The notes beneath the pieces were generated by a model. That model did no database searches. It was not told the origin of the DNA and saw nothing but the letters and a program-made list of their open reading frames with translations. The translations under genes and the position numbers were made by a program. This document shows, one piece after another, positions 1 through 9,601 of a stretch of DNA of 54,600 nucleotides. Source of the DNA: Melioribacteraceae bacterium (lineage in GTDB: Bacteria > Bacteroidota > Ignavibacteria > Ignavibacteriales > Melioribacteraceae); NCBI GenBank assembly GCA_022181065.1, contig BQMY01000098.1, positions 1 to 54,600 on the forward strand, given 5' to 3'. Every line of letters begins with the position of its first letter. Position 1 is the stretch's first letter.

Positions 1-23
1 TGTCAGAACATGTGCTAAACAGA

Positions 24-593
24 CTAAACATATTCATGAAGTTTTATTTTAAAATCCTGCAATATATCCAGTGTTATTTTTTCTTTAATAATTCGATGAA
101 TTTGGTATTTCGTTTCGTTATCCTTCTTGCTTATTTCCTTCAAATAGCCTAATTCTACGGTCTTCTTAATGTAACTTTCCAAATCTTTTTGAAATTTCAA
201 TTTATTGTAACCTTCCTGTAGAAACAGTTCCAGTTCATCTTTGATTTCTGAATCTGTTATGTATTTTTCTGTTGCCAACTGAGTTGGGTTACTATCAAAT
301 TCCTCTAAACTTTGTCTTAAAACAACAAGTACGATTGAGGTTTCGAAACCGATTTGTCGTCTTGTCACTAAACCGAGAGTTTTACCCTCGTTGTCTTCAA
401 ATTGTTTTACAAAAGCAAAACCATCATCTTTTTTTAAAATAAGTTCCAACCCGATTAGTCTAATATATTCCTGAATTTCATTTTGATAAAGGATCAAATC
501 TTCCCAATCATTTGAATTACGCTCAATAACACCTTTGAGCAATTTTACTATCGCTTTGCTGTATGGCTTTATATTTTGTTCTATACTATTCAT
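24..593 (-). CDS. jetB: Wadjet anti-plasmid protein JetB (DUF4194)
   Basis: A 189-residue protein that I recognise as the DUF4194 family, the kleisin-associated (MksE-like) subunit of the Wadjet system. In that system JetABC forms an SMC-type loop-extruding complex and JetD cleaves circular plasmid DNA. Family-like features are the N-terminal stretch LLKGVIERNS, the YIRLIGLEL segment, and the TRRQIGFETSIVLVVLRQ helix near residues 78-95; the rest is mostly helical with charged C-terminal winged-helix-like sequence. Its ATG overlaps the end of jetA by 8 bp, so the two are translationally coupled. The SMC-like jetC and nuclease jetD, which normally follow, would lie beyond the left edge; the 23 bases after the stop do not contain a usable start. 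Family assignment is from remembered sequence patterns and from pairing with DUF3375. Confidence 0.85.
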   Translation of the reverse strand: MNSIEQNIKPYSKAIVKLLKGVIERNSNDWEDLILYQNEIQEYIRLIGLELILKKDDGFAFVKQFEDNEGKTLGLVTRRQIGFETSIVLVVLRQSLEEFDSNPTQLATEKYITDSEIKDELELFLQEGYNKLKFQKDLESYIKKTVELGYLKEISKKDNETKYQIHRIIKEKITLDILQDFKIKLHEYV

Positions 594-2049
594 TTGTCAA
601 TATAATTTCCGGAATTTTAATCTGTTTTTTGTTTTCAACATCAAATACTACATTCTGGGTTTTTTCAAGATTGATTGAATGCTTAAATTCTTTTAGAATG
701 CCAATGTATCCAAACAGTTCAGGTAACCCTTTTTCAAGTCCACCATAATTCTCAACTACATCTAAAAGCGTTGTTTGAGATTTTTCTTTAAGTATATTTT
801 TTATCCTTTTCCTCAGCGATTCTTTGTCAATACTTGATTGAGAAAATAATTTGTTTAGATGATTGGAAGAAGTAATGTCTTCGTTTGCAACTCGTGGTTT
901 GTCCGTATAGCTAATTTCTTCTTTTTGTTCTAAAGTTAGTTTTCTCTCGTATAAAATATTGATTTCAATTTCTGTTTCCAACTCAAATGAAATGTCTGGT
1001 TTTCTCTTGATCTTGTTGATCTCTACAAGTTGTCTCTTTATTTCCTGGATAATATTTTTAGTAGCTTCTGATTTTGTACTCTCACTTTCACGAATAATAC
1101 GGCTCAATTTTTCAGCCATTTTATCATTAGCTTTATATACTTTTTGTCCAGAGCCGTGAAGATGTTTTTTCATTCCTTTCAGGAATGGGTCGTTAACAGA
1201 AATTGATTTTTCTTCTAATGTTTTGTACAATTCTCTAGTCAGATTTTCCCATCTGTTTTGTAAATCAGGATTTAAAATGAAAGACCAAAAAGCATAAAAA
1301 CTTTTTCCTTGTTGACTTTCTTTTAAAGCTTCGAGTGCATCGAAAGTAAATTCCAGTATATCGCCTTTAGTTAAACTTCCATCTGCGTGTTTTTGATAAA
1401 TACCTTTGGTTATTTCTTTGAAATTATCTTCGACTTCTTTGAAGTCTGACAACAATTCTTTGGCCGATTGATTAAGCTGGTTGAAGCGCGGAACAATTTC
1501 AAATTCTTCAAATACTTTTACATCCTCTCCAATTTTTATTCGTTGAATTTGTTGTTCAATCTCCAATTTCTTCTCTTCTAATAACTCTATTCGTGTTTCA
1601 GCATCTTCATTGGTAAATTCGACCAACTCTTTCAACTGATTATAAATATTATTAAACTTTGATTCAGTGCCAATAAACTCTTCTTTTTTCAAACTTGCCA
1701 ACCAATCTATGGTTTTACTTGAATTGGCAGATAATTCATAAAAAACTTCACCTCGCTCATCAGGATAATTGGTTAAAAAGCCTTTGTTTGTCCAATTTAA
1801 AATGTACTTTTTTGCTTTCTCTTCGTACGAATCCAAAGAAGTGATTTCGGTTTCTTCATCATTGTCAACTTGCTTGTATTCCAAGAAATCAGCCAATTGA
1901 TTATGAATATTTTCAGTAGAAATTGAGCCTTGTTCGCTTGAGAATGTATCTATCAAAAACTCAATAATCATTTCTCTGTTTCTCAAACGCAGCAATTCAA
2001 CGCTTGGTGAAGTGTTTAATATTTCTAATATTTTTAAACTTTCTGTCAT
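586..2049 (-). CDS. jetA: Wadjet anti-plasmid protein JetA (DUF3375)
   Basis: A 487-residue protein matching DUF3375, the JetA/MksF kleisin-like subunit of Wadjet. N-terminal winged-helix-like sequence (LLRLRNREMIIEFLIDTF) is followed by a long coiled-coil region around residues 130-200, and then by the diagnostic segment around residues 195-265 (FKEVEDNFKEITKGIYQ, then GDILEFTFDALEAL and GKSFYAFWSFIL). The C-terminal part has a second coiled coil and a winged-helix-like end. Length is normal for the family (about 480-500 residues). It is the first gene of a leftward operon and overlaps jetB by 8 bp. No strong Shine-Dalgarno sequence precedes the ATG, which is common in this phylum. Plasmid restriction is known for the family, not shown here. 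Confidence 0.87.
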   Translation of the reverse strand: MTESLKILEILNTSPSVELLRLRNREMIIEFLIDTFSSEQGSISTENIHNQLADFLEYKQVDNDEETEITSLDSYEEKAKKYILNWTNKGFLTNYPDERGEVFYELSANSSKTIDWLASLKKEEFIGTESKFNNIYNQLKELVEFTNEDAETRIELLEEKKLEIEQQIQRIKIGEDVKVFEEFEIVPRFNQLNQSAKELLSDFKEVEDNFKEITKGIYQKHADGSLTKGDILEFTFDALEALKESQQGKSFYAFWSFILNPDLQNRWENLTRELYKTLEEKSISVNDPFLKGMKKHLHGSGQKVYKANDKMAEKLSRIIRESESTKSEATKNIIQEIKRQLVEINKIKRKPDISFELETEIEINILYERKLTLEQKEEISYTDKPRVANEDITSSNHLNKLFSQSSIDKESLRKRIKNILKEKSQTTLLDVVENYGGLEKGLPELFGYIGILKEFKHSINLEKTQNVVFDVENKKQIKIPEIILTNE

Positions 2050-2303
2050 TCGTTTTTAATCTTTTATCGTAGGCAAAAATTAAAACTTTTTTTGTTTTTT
2101 CTTAAGATCGTGTGCCGATAAAAAACCGAATGTGCTTTATTGTGCGTTTGCTGACTTTCTTTTCACAATGAGGCACTACATCCCTTGGAAGATATGATAT
2201 ATTAGTGATAAACTTTTGTAAACATCAATTAAAATTCTATTTGAAGTTTAGGTCAAATGACCATAGGAGAGTATATTATAATTAACATATTGGAGTATCT
2301 CCA

Positions 2304-3070
2304 ATGGAAAAAGTTAAAGATTCTGATTCATGTGGACTCAAACGTTTTGAGTCAAAAAATGCTAAAAATGCCATAATTCAAAAACTTGCCACCGACTTTA
2401 ATCTTACATCTATTATCGCTGAAGCCTTTTACAAGCAGGTCGCTATCTATTTTGATGAAAATTCTAATATCACTCTCTCTAGTGGTGAAGTCTCATATGA
2501 AGCTGTTTGTTCAACCGAACCGGCTGGCAAGCATATTAAATTAGCTCGCAAGATTACTGTCAGACTTCGTCTGATGGATATTAACTCTGACTTCGAAGCT
2601 CTTGCCAACTTTGGACTTGCCGATTTAAGAAGACATCGCATTGAAAGGCTTACTCGTCAGACTTATGATCAGGGCGCTCTGCTATCCTACGAAGACCTTG
2701 CTTTACTTTTGACTACCTCTCCGGCTACTGTCAAGCGCTACATCTCTTCCCTGCGTAAACAAGGTAAATTTATTGTTACCAGAGGTGCTAAACTTGATAA
2801 CGGACCAGGGCTTTCTCATAAGTCCATTATACTTGATCTTTACTTCAAAGGATATTCTTTTACCGATATTGCACTTAAAACCAATCACTAAAAGGAACCG
2901 TTGATCGTTACATTAAAGATTACCACGGAGTCGAGATTCTCTGGAAAGATGATATTACTGACCTCGATCAAACCTCTCATTTGTCCGAACTTTCTAAAAG
3001 AGTTGTCCAACAATATATTGATCTTCTTCCGGTTAAACTTAAAAACAGATTATCAATGAACGATGTTTGA
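2304..3070 (+). pseudogene. DUF1670 family protein, frameshifted
   Basis: An intact frame runs from ATG 2304 to TAA 2889-2891 (195 residues). The family-like sequence then continues in the -1 frame from 2888 to TGA 3068-3070, adding about 60 residues (KGTVDRYIKDYHGVEILW onward). Read together they give a ~255-residue protein with two helix-turn-helix-like segments (SYEDLALLLTTSPATVKRYI and the one that spans the break, SFTDIALKTNH then KGTVDRYI). The break falls inside the second recognition-helix region. A single lost base between CAC and AAAAGG explains it. I recognise DUF1670, a family of unknown function with HTH-like character found in bacteria and archaea. No DDE or other catalytic motif is visible. 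Programmed frameshifting is possible, but no classical slippery heptamer is present. Confidence 0.6.
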
Positions 3071-3088
3071 TATTTTTTTAAATTTATC

Positions 3089-3118
3089 GGAGAGGCATCC
3101 TTTTTTTTATGCCTCTCC
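3089..3118. terminator. Perfect 10-bp stem-loop after the DUF1670 gene
   Basis: GGAGAGGCAT at 3089-3098 pairs perfectly with ATGCCTCTCC at 3109-3118. The eight-T run lies in the loop rather than after the stem, so it is not a classical intrinsic terminator on either strand. It lies inside the inverted-repeat-bounded element, 18 bp after the DUF1670 stop. Confidence 0.4.
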
Positions 3119-3187
3119 TAATTACTATATGCTTTTACTTAAACTACTTAAATTAAACAACTTAACTCTTCATCTGGTCATTTGATA

Positions 3188-6100
3188 CTATTTAAGAATC
3201 ACCATTTTTCTGGTTAATGAAGCGTCACCTGCTGTAAGTCTGTAAATATAGGTACCTGAAGCCAGGTTACCCGCCGCGAAATCGACTGAATGCTCACCCG
3301 CGTTCATAACAGCGTCAACCGGTACAGCAACCAATTCACCCAATATGTTGAAAACAGAAAGTTTTACTTTGCTTTCAACCGGAAGAGTAAAGTTAATTTT
3401 CGTAACAGGGTTAAACGGGTTAGGATAATTCTGACCCAAAGTTATTGTTTCAGGAAGAATATTTGATGATACTTCAAGTGAAGTTATATTATTATCAGAG
3501 ATCACAATTTCATTATTATCAGCCAGTACCGCATTAAACAAATTGCCGGTAACAACATCTTTCAATTTAATATCAGCACCCTGAACCGCAATTGTTACAG
3601 GATATACTGCATCTTTGATATCAATCTTCTGTGCCGCTGACATATTTTCAACAAATTTACCCGATGAAAATCTTACATCAAACGCGCCTGCAGGTGGTGC
3701 CGGAGGAAGATCATACATATTCAGGTTATTGCTTCCGGAAGCGTACAAAGTTGAAGTATGACCCGCAGCATCAGTCACAACTATTTTTGCCCATTCGCTG
3801 TTTATTGAAGCAAAAGCAGGAGCTGCTTTTTTCACTGCCTGATCAACAATTATGCTGCCTGCCTGAGTTGCCTTAACCCAGTATCCTTTACCGGGAGCGA
3901 GAGCATCAATATTTTGGTAAAAATCTTCAAATCCGAAAAACGCGCTACCTATTATTCCGGCAGGTTCAGTGGTAATATCATCAACAGAAATTGTCTCATC
4001 AAACGGCCCAATCATATTCCAACCGGCATTCAGAGCTATATTACCGGGTACCTTGCCGCCCTGAACAGGAATATCATCACCCGCTCCGAACTTCAACCAG
4101 TAAGCCTTGCCATTTTCAAATTCAGAAACCTGATTGTAGCCGCCTTCAAAAGTAAACGCGTTCGAAGTTGCGTTCGGAAATACTGAAGTAACCGACATAT
4201 CATCAAGCGTTACCGGAATTGAAACCATGTTCCAGCTTGGATTAACACTGATTGTTGAGTTAACCTGCTCGGAATATTCAATTATAACTGAAGTTATACT
4301 CGAATTAGGAATCTGGAAGGCATTAAAATTCGCCATATTGTAGCTGAATAGTATTCCACCAAGATTATCTTTAAGAATATACTTACCCGCCGTTAGCTGT
4401 GTATTATCCCAGGTAAGCAATATCGGATCGGAAGAACTACCGGGCTGAAACTGGAGTTCCCATTCAATAACCACTTCATCTTCATGCCTTATATCTCTTA
4501 ATGAAGCTTGATTGGTTGGAAGATTAAACCTGGCGTCAAAAACACCTGCGGGAGGTACAGGAGGCAATTCATTTTCTTCAAGGTTTTCATCAATTCCATC
4601 GGTAGCCCATTTTGACTGTCCGAAAGTCAGGTCTTCACTATCAGTACCTGATGTAACTGTAATGCCGGCATCCCAAACAACTGTATTACCAACGTTGGCA
4701 ACATTAATACCACCAACCCAGATACCCCAGGTATTGGTAGAGTAAACATATTCGGTCATGACCCAAAAATCATCCGGATTAGCGGGATCCATCCACGCAC
4801 CGTTGTAATCACCCCAGCGATTACGTGAACCACCGTAAGTTTTAACATAATTTCCGTTACCGGGCTTTAACTCCTGTGTACCAACAGGTGAAGATTCACC
4901 TGCTTTTAATACCGTGTAATACGCTCCCATATACTCGGTTGATGACGAGCGGCTATAAGAGAAAACAACATCTCCAAAACCGTTAACCGCAAGCGCGGGA
5001 TACACATGATAATGCGAATTATCCGCGAGTGTCCAGTCATTCACAGCGGTATATGTATTCGGATTAACTGAAAGATATCTGACACCCGATTTTGTTCCGC
5101 TCTTTACAGCATGGGTCATATGAAGGATACCATCCTGGAAAACGGGTTCATTTCTTAAATTCATTCCACCATCGTCAATCGCCGGAGAGCCGCCACCCAA
5201 CTGTTGTGTATTAGGTGGTGAAGAATATGATGTTACCGAAACCTGCTTTCCATCAAGTGAAGGATTAGATAAAGGATTTGATAATGTATAAATTCCGAAA
5301 GTTGAGTTTGTTGTATATGGACCTACAACTGCAAGATAATAATCATCTGAAGCGCTCTGCATTCTTGCAGGTCTGATACCAAATGAACTCGCTCCCGACT
5401 GTGGATACTTGATATTCCAGATGTCAGTCCATGTTACTGAACCGGCGGTATTTGCGTATAAGTCAGCTTTTGGGACTATACGTATCTTGGTATAATTGTA
5501 TGAAAAACTGAATGAGAACTGATTTGATGTGATATAAATAGCTTTGTCATCATAACCCACTCCCTGATAATCTGCCCAGTTACCAGCATAGGAGTTACCA
5601 TTAGTAGTTGAATTCAACTTCCAGTTGTACCAGACACCGGTAGGATCCGAATCATCAGAAACTGAAACTAAAAAATAAGCTTCATTACTGAACTCATTCA
5701 GATGCAGCCAAACCATAACCCAACGTTCATCAAAATGATCGTATATCACCTTGGGATCGAAGACGTTAGCACCGGAGTGCGTTGAACTGAACCATGAATT
5801 TCCGGTAATCGTTCTTAATGTTTGGCCATCTTTTGTTGAAATTCTGAAAGTACTGTTCACCACCTGAATAATATGATTAGGACCCACAGCTACATATGGA
5901 TCGGGTGGGATAGAAGAAGTTTGATTTATACCGTAAAAATCTCTGAACAGAGTAACATCATCATCACTCACATCCTCAATGTATGAAGCTGGATCGATGA
6001 TCACGTTCGAACCTTCAGGTCCGGTTGCTTCAATAGCATCTGCCGGTGGGGGCAGCAATTCCGCTTTTATATGTTTGAATAACTTTAGACGTGGTGATTC

Positions 6101-6250
6101 AGCACCCGCGTCTTCTGTGAACAGGTTGGTGTTCATTACAACACCACTCGAGACAGAACCTGATGCTGGTCCGGAATACGATACCTGACCAATCACGTAT
6201 GTGCTGAGAAAAAGAGCTATTATAATAAACACTTTTAAGTTTAACTTCAT
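3188..6250 (-). CDS. Large secreted protein with T9SS type A sorting domain
   Basis: A 1020-residue exported protein. Residues 1-21 form a signal peptide ending at an IGQ-type site. Residues ~85-520 contain aromatic, Gly/Ser-rich beta strands (for example PDPYVAVGPNHIIQVVN and DERWVMVWLHLNE) that suggest a beta-propeller or similar all-beta surface fold. Later come two short related strands containing PPAPPAGAFDVRFSSG-type and PPVPPAGVFDARFNLP-type sequence, an internal repeat. The last ~85 residues are the type IX sorting domain, with QNYPNPFNP near residue 937 and the terminal GTYIYRLTAGDASLTRKMVILK-like strand. The signal directs passage through the T9SS and attachment to or release from the cell surface. 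No enzyme active site was recognised. It is monocistronic, with a 278-bp gap upstream. Confidence 0.85.
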   Translation of the reverse strand: MKLNLKVFIIIALFLSTYVIGQVSYSGPASGSVSSGVVMNTNLFTEDAGAESPRLKLFKHIKAELLPPPADAIEATGPEGSNVIIDPASYIEDVSDDDVTLFRDFYGINQTSSIPPDPYVAVGPNHIIQVVNSTFRISTKDGQTLRTITGNSWFSSTHSGANVFDPKVIYDHFDERWVMVWLHLNEFSNEAYFLVSVSDDSDPTGVWYNWKLNSTTNGNSYAGNWADYQGVGYDDKAIYITSNQFSFSFSYNYTKIRIVPKADLYANTAGSVTWTDIWNIKYPQSGASSFGIRPARMQSASDDYYLAVVGPYTTNSTFGIYTLSNPLSNPSLDGKQVSVTSYSSPPNTQQLGGGSPAIDDGGMNLRNEPVFQDGILHMTHAVKSGTKSGVRYLSVNPNTYTAVNDWTLADNSHYHVYPALAVNGFGDVVFSYSRSSSTEYMGAYYTVLKAGESSPVGTQELKPGNGNYVKTYGGSRNRWGDYNGAWMDPANPDDFWVMTEYVYSTNTWGIWVGGINVANVGNTVVWDAGITVTSGTDSEDLTFGQSKWATDGIDENLEENELPPVPPAGVFDARFNLPTNQASLRDIRHEDEVVIEWELQFQPGSSSDPILLTWDNTQLTAGKYILKDNLGGILFSYNMANFNAFQIPNSSITSVIIEYSEQVNSTISVNPSWNMVSIPVTLDDMSVTSVFPNATSNAFTFEGGYNQVSEFENGKAYWLKFGAGDDIPVQGGKVPGNIALNAGWNMIGPFDETISVDDITTEPAGIIGSAFFGFEDFYQNIDALAPGKGYWVKATQAGSIIVDQAVKKAAPAFASINSEWAKIVVTDAAGHTSTLYASGSNNLNMYDLPPAPPAGAFDVRFSSGKFVENMSAAQKIDIKDAVYPVTIAVQGADIKLKDVVTGNLFNAVLADNNEIVISDNNITSLEVSSNILPETITLGQNYPNPFNPVTKINFTLPVESKVKLSVFNILGELVAVPVDAVMNAGEHSVDFAAGNLASGTYIYRLTAGDASLTRKMVILK

Positions 6251-6442
6251 TATGGATCTCCTGAAATTTTAAGATAGGACTTAGACAAATTATTTTGGGG
6301 ATAATTATTTACACTATTTGTGAATAATAAAACAATGAGTTATAAAAGTCAAAGCTATTAATAGTCACCGGGATGCAGGTCACAAATTTTTAGGTAAATA
6401 TTTTGTGGAAGTTTAATTTATGAGGTTGAAATAAAAAAACAC

Positions 6443-6475
6443 GATGCTCCAACCGGGCAAGGTTATTGGAGCATC
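6443..6475 (-). terminator. Intrinsic terminator of the OmpA-like gene
   Basis: GATGCTCCAA at 6443-6452 pairs perfectly with TTGGAGCATC at 6466-6475. On the minus strand the stem is followed by a run of seven T (complement of 6433-6439). It sits 54 bp after the stop of the leftward OmpA-like gene. Confidence 0.8.
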
Positions 6476-6528
6476 GCGAAGGGATTTACGTCGGCATCCT
6501 GAGTGCGAGGATAGCCGTGGGATAAAAT

Positions 6529-8055
6529 TTATCTAATACGTTTGAATTCAATTCTACGGTTTTTAGCGCGACCTTCTTTAGTTGAGTTATCTGCTATTGG
6601 TGTAGCTTCACCGTAACCTTTTGCTTCAAGTCTGCGCGAGTCGACACCTTTTGAAACAAGCCAGTTTTTAACACTTTCAGCGCGAAGTTGAGAAAGCTTC
6701 TCGTTTGAGTTTGCGCTTCCCACATTATCTGTGTGCCCGCTTATTTCCACAACAATGCTGCTGTAAGTTTTGAGTGTCTTGAGGGCTTCTTTAAGTTTAG
6801 CTTCCGATTCAGGTTTGATATCCGCTTTACCGGTCGCGAAAGTTATTCCTTCAAGTACAATCGCAACATCCTTTTTAATAACATCATCTTCTGCGTTGTT
6901 AGGGTCAGTACCTCTGCTAATTTCCACATTATCCGCGACAGTTCCATTGTCACTGTCTGTTTTCAGCGGATTTGTTTTATGTTTCATCAGCTCATCCTTG
7001 TCGGAGAGTGTATCACCATCAGTATCGGCTTTCACCGGAGATGTTTTATACTTGTTTATCTCGTCATTATCATCAAGACCATCTTTATCGGAATCTTTTT
7101 TATTCGCGTCAGTTTTGTGCGTTTTAATCTCATCATAATCGGAAAGTGTATCACCATCGCTGTCTTTCTTCAGCGCGTCAGTACGATGTGTATTTATTTC
7201 TTCATAGTCAGAAAGCCCGTCATCATCAGTATCCGCCTTTGAAGGTGAAGTTTTGTGATCTTTTACTTCACTGTAATCGGACAAAATATCACCGTCTGTA
7301 TCACCTTTAAGTGGATTTGTTTTATAAGTATTTACTTCCTCACTATCTGAAAGTCCGTCACCGTCGCTATCCGCTTTGTAAGGATTAGTGCCGATTTTTT
7401 CTTCCATATCTGTAGTTAACCCGTCTCTATCAGGATCGGGGTCTCCCTCAAGTGAAAATGTAAAACCCAAACCTACTTTAAGGTATCCATCCGGTAAGTC
7501 TTCTTCATTAAAATAATTGAGGTTTTCGGTCAATGATAAAGCACCGCCAATGCTTAAATCTATTGCGAATCCTTCAGAAACATAATATTCCATACCCAGA
7601 CCTAATGGAATATGTAAAGTAAGGCCGGACTCACTTAATTCCCCCGGTGATAAAAGTGATTGTCTCGGTCTTATCGAAACATCATAATAGGTTAAGCCAA
7701 GGCCACCATAAAAATACGGACGTGTATTCTCCATTCTGAATGGTGTAAACATCATTCTTGCATCAACCGGTATGAAGCTGGTGCTGTAAAAATAATTTGA
7801 GGGCCAAGGCGTATCATCCAGACCTTGATATTTACCATATCCAGCGCCAATTTCGAGTGACCAGTCATCTGTGTAAGCATGACGGTACATCACACGGGCT
7901 AACCAGGAAAACTCCGTTCCCCCTTCATGATCGAAATCATTCATGGGTAAAAGGAAACTTCCCTGAACCCATACTCTGTCTGCCTGCTTGTCAACCTGAC
8001 CAAAGCCAAGTGACGAAACTAAAATCAAAACTAAAAACAAGTGAACTAATTTCAT
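6529..8055 (-). CDS. OmpA family protein with thrombospondin type 3 repeats
   Basis: A 508-residue outer membrane protein. Residues 1-19 are a signal peptide (MKLVHLFLVLILVSSLGFG). Residues ~25-200 form an OmpA-like beta-barrel domain with alternating aromatic strands. From ~205 to ~385 there are about eight repeats of 22-23 residues with the DxDxDGxxD pattern (DSDGDGLSDSEE, DTDDDGLSDYEE and similar), typical of calcium-binding thrombospondin type 3 repeats. The last ~110 residues are an OmpA C-terminal domain that binds peptidoglycan, with the conserved GHTDNVG, SQLRAESVKNWL and GYGEATPIADN motifs and a terminal RRIEFKR. The protein should link the outer membrane to the cell wall through a calcium-stiffened spacer. 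It is monocistronic with its own terminator. Confidence 0.9.
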   Translation of the reverse strand: MKLVHLFLVLILVSSLGFGQVDKQADRVWVQGSFLLPMNDFDHEGGTEFSWLARVMYRHAYTDDWSLEIGAGYGKYQGLDDTPWPSNYFYSTSFIPVDARMMFTPFRMENTRPYFYGGLGLTYYDVSIRPRQSLLSPGELSESGLTLHIPLGLGMEYYVSEGFAIDLSIGGALSLTENLNYFNEEDLPDGYLKVGLGFTFSLEGDPDPDRDGLTTDMEEKIGTNPYKADSDGDGLSDSEEVNTYKTNPLKGDTDGDILSDYSEVKDHKTSPSKADTDDDGLSDYEEINTHRTDALKKDSDGDTLSDYDEIKTHKTDANKKDSDKDGLDDNDEINKYKTSPVKADTDGDTLSDKDELMKHKTNPLKTDSDNGTVADNVEISRGTDPNNAEDDVIKKDVAIVLEGITFATGKADIKPESEAKLKEALKTLKTYSSIVVEISGHTDNVGSANSNEKLSQLRAESVKNWLVSKGVDSRRLEAKGYGEATPIADNSTKEGRAKNRRIEFKRIR

Positions 8056-8326
8056 AAATCTCCCTATGGATTATTGTTGACAATGCAATTATAAATACCT
8101 TTCGGGGTGATTTAAGTAACATGCTATGTTATTTACTTGTGGTATTTTTTGTTACAAGCGTGATGAGGCGCACATCGGCACTCTGAAAGAAGAAATAACG
8201 ACTTTTGATCATTTTTTTGCAATTAACACTGATGCCGGCTAAAATGAGACATTCAATAAATTGATTATTTAACTCAAATAATTTAATTTGTCAGCAAATA
8301 ATTATTCAACTAATCATGGAATAAGC

Positions 8327-9487
8327 ATGAAAATTCACGAATATCAGGCTAAAGAAATTTTAAGAAAATATAATGTCCCTGTCCCGGAAGGTAAAGTTGC
8401 GTTTACTGTTGACGAAGCTGTTGAAGCCGCTAAGGAAATAGGTGGAAATATTTGGGTTGTTAAAGCTCAGATTCATGCGGGTGGACGCGGTAAAGGCGGT
8501 GGTGTAAAAATCGCCAAATCACTCGATGAAGTTAAACAACTCGCCAGTGAAATCCTCGGAATGCAGCTTGTAACACATCAAACCGGTCCCGAAGGCAAAA
8601 AAGTACAAAGATTGCTGATTGAACAGGGCATCAATATTGAACACGAACTTTATCTTGGTATTACACTTGATCGTGCTTCATCTAAAAATGTGATTATGGT
8701 CTCTACCGAAGGTGGAATGGAAATCGAAAAAGTTGCCGAAGAAACACCTGAGAAGATTATTAAAGAACCTGTTGATCCATCTGTTGGGCTGCAGGCATAT
8801 CAGGCGAGAAAATTGGCTTTTGGTCTGGGACTCGAAGGAACTCAATTTAAAAATGCCGTTAAATTCCTCCTTACTCTTTACAGAGCATATGACGCGACAG
8901 ATTCTTCTCTTGCCGAGATAAATCCCCTTGTAGTTACCAAAGAAGGTGACGTTATGGCACTCGACGCGAAGATCAACTTCGATGATAACGCGCTATATCG
9001 TCACAAAGATATTGTTGAATATCGCGACCTAGACGAAGAAGAACCTTTGGAAATTGAAGCTTCCAAATTTAATCTTAACTACATCAAACTTGATGGTAAT
9101 GTTGGATGTATGGTAAATGGTGCCGGACTTGCAATGGCAACAATGGATATTATCAAACTTGCGGGCGGCGAACCTGCTAACTTCCTTGATGTTGGCGGTG
9201 GCGCTAACAAAGAAACAGTTGCGAACGGATTTAAGATCATTCTTTCTGACCCTAACGTTAAAGCTATCCTTATCAACATCTTTGGCGGAATTGTAAGATG
9301 TGATCGTGTTGCTCAGGGTGTTATCGACGCTGTGAAAGAAATTGATGTAACTGTGCCTATCGTTGTCAGACTTGAAGGCACAAACGCCGAAGAAGCCGGT
9401 GTTCTTTTGAACGAATCGGGTCTTAACTTTGAAGTTGCCAATTCACTTAAAGAAGCTGCCGAAAAAGTAACTTCAGTTTTGAAATAG
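8327..9487 (+). CDS. sucC: Succinyl-CoA ligase (ADP-forming) subunit beta
   Basis: SucC, the beta subunit of succinyl-CoA synthetase, interconverting succinyl-CoA and succinate with formation of ATP in the TCA cycle. The 386 residues match the usual length (388 in E. coli). The ATG at 8327 is chosen because the family starts [15 protein letters not shown]; an upstream TTG at 8288 would add 13 unconserved residues. The N-terminal ATP-grasp domain (~1-235) has [19 protein letters not shown] and the LAEINPLVV motif. The C-terminal CoA-ligase domain contains [12 protein letters not shown], which carries the phosphate-binding loop, and [11 protein letters not shown]. The alpha subunit sucD is not adjacent, and no co-directional partner is visible, so the complex is encoded at separate loci. 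The icd gene, also a TCA enzyme, lies 3.6 kb downstream. Confidence 0.96.
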   Translation: MKIHEYQAKEILRKYNVPVPEGKVAFTVDEAVEAAKEIGGNIWVVKAQIHAGGRGKGGGVKIAKSLDEVKQLASEILGMQLVTHQTGPEGKKVQRLLIEQGINIEHELYLGITLDRASSKNVIMVSTEGGMEIEKVAEETPEKIIKEPVDPSVGLQAYQARKLAFGLGLEGTQFKNAVKFLLTLYRAYDATDSSLAEINPLVVTKEGDVMALDAKINFDDNALYRHKDIVEYRDLDEEEPLEIEASKFNLNYIKLDGNVGCMVNGAGLAMATMDIIKLAGGEPANFLDVGGGANKETVANGFKIILSDPNVKAILINIFGGIVRCDRVAQGVIDAVKEIDVTVPIVVRLEGTNAEEAGVLLNESGLNFEVANSLKEAAEKVTSVLK

Positions 9488-9601
9488 AATTATTTTCTAC
9501 GTTATCCCGAGCCTTCGAGTACCTCAGGCACCGGGAAAATTATGTTGGGTGAGCTTGTCGAACCCCGGGTAATTTGTCCAAAAACTTTTCAATAACTATA
9601 C

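Larger units (their letters stand above)
2253..3185. mobile_element. Putative small element bounded by inverted repeats, carrying DUF1670
   Basis: The 11-bp sequence TCAAATGACCA at 2253-2263 reappears as its exact reverse complement at 3175-3185. The similarity continues imperfectly inward: both ends, read toward the element, go on to an AGAG motif at about the same distance. The only gene inside is the broken DUF1670 ORF. The right end stops 2 bp short of the stop codon of the T9SS gene, and the left end lies about 200 bp upstream of jetA. No target-site duplication is evident in the immediate flanks. It may be a decayed insertion element, but the inverted repeats alone do not prove mobility. 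Confidence 0.4.

Noticed and set aside
6733..7242. Long antisense ORF (169 codons, plus strand) across the OmpA thrombospondin repeats
   Set aside because: It mirrors the repetitive minus-strand codons of a clearly real gene and has no ribosome binding site or family pattern.
8288..8326. Upstream TTG extension of sucC (13 residues)
   Set aside because: The extension is not family-like and has no ribosome binding site; [10 protein letters not shown] is the conserved start.
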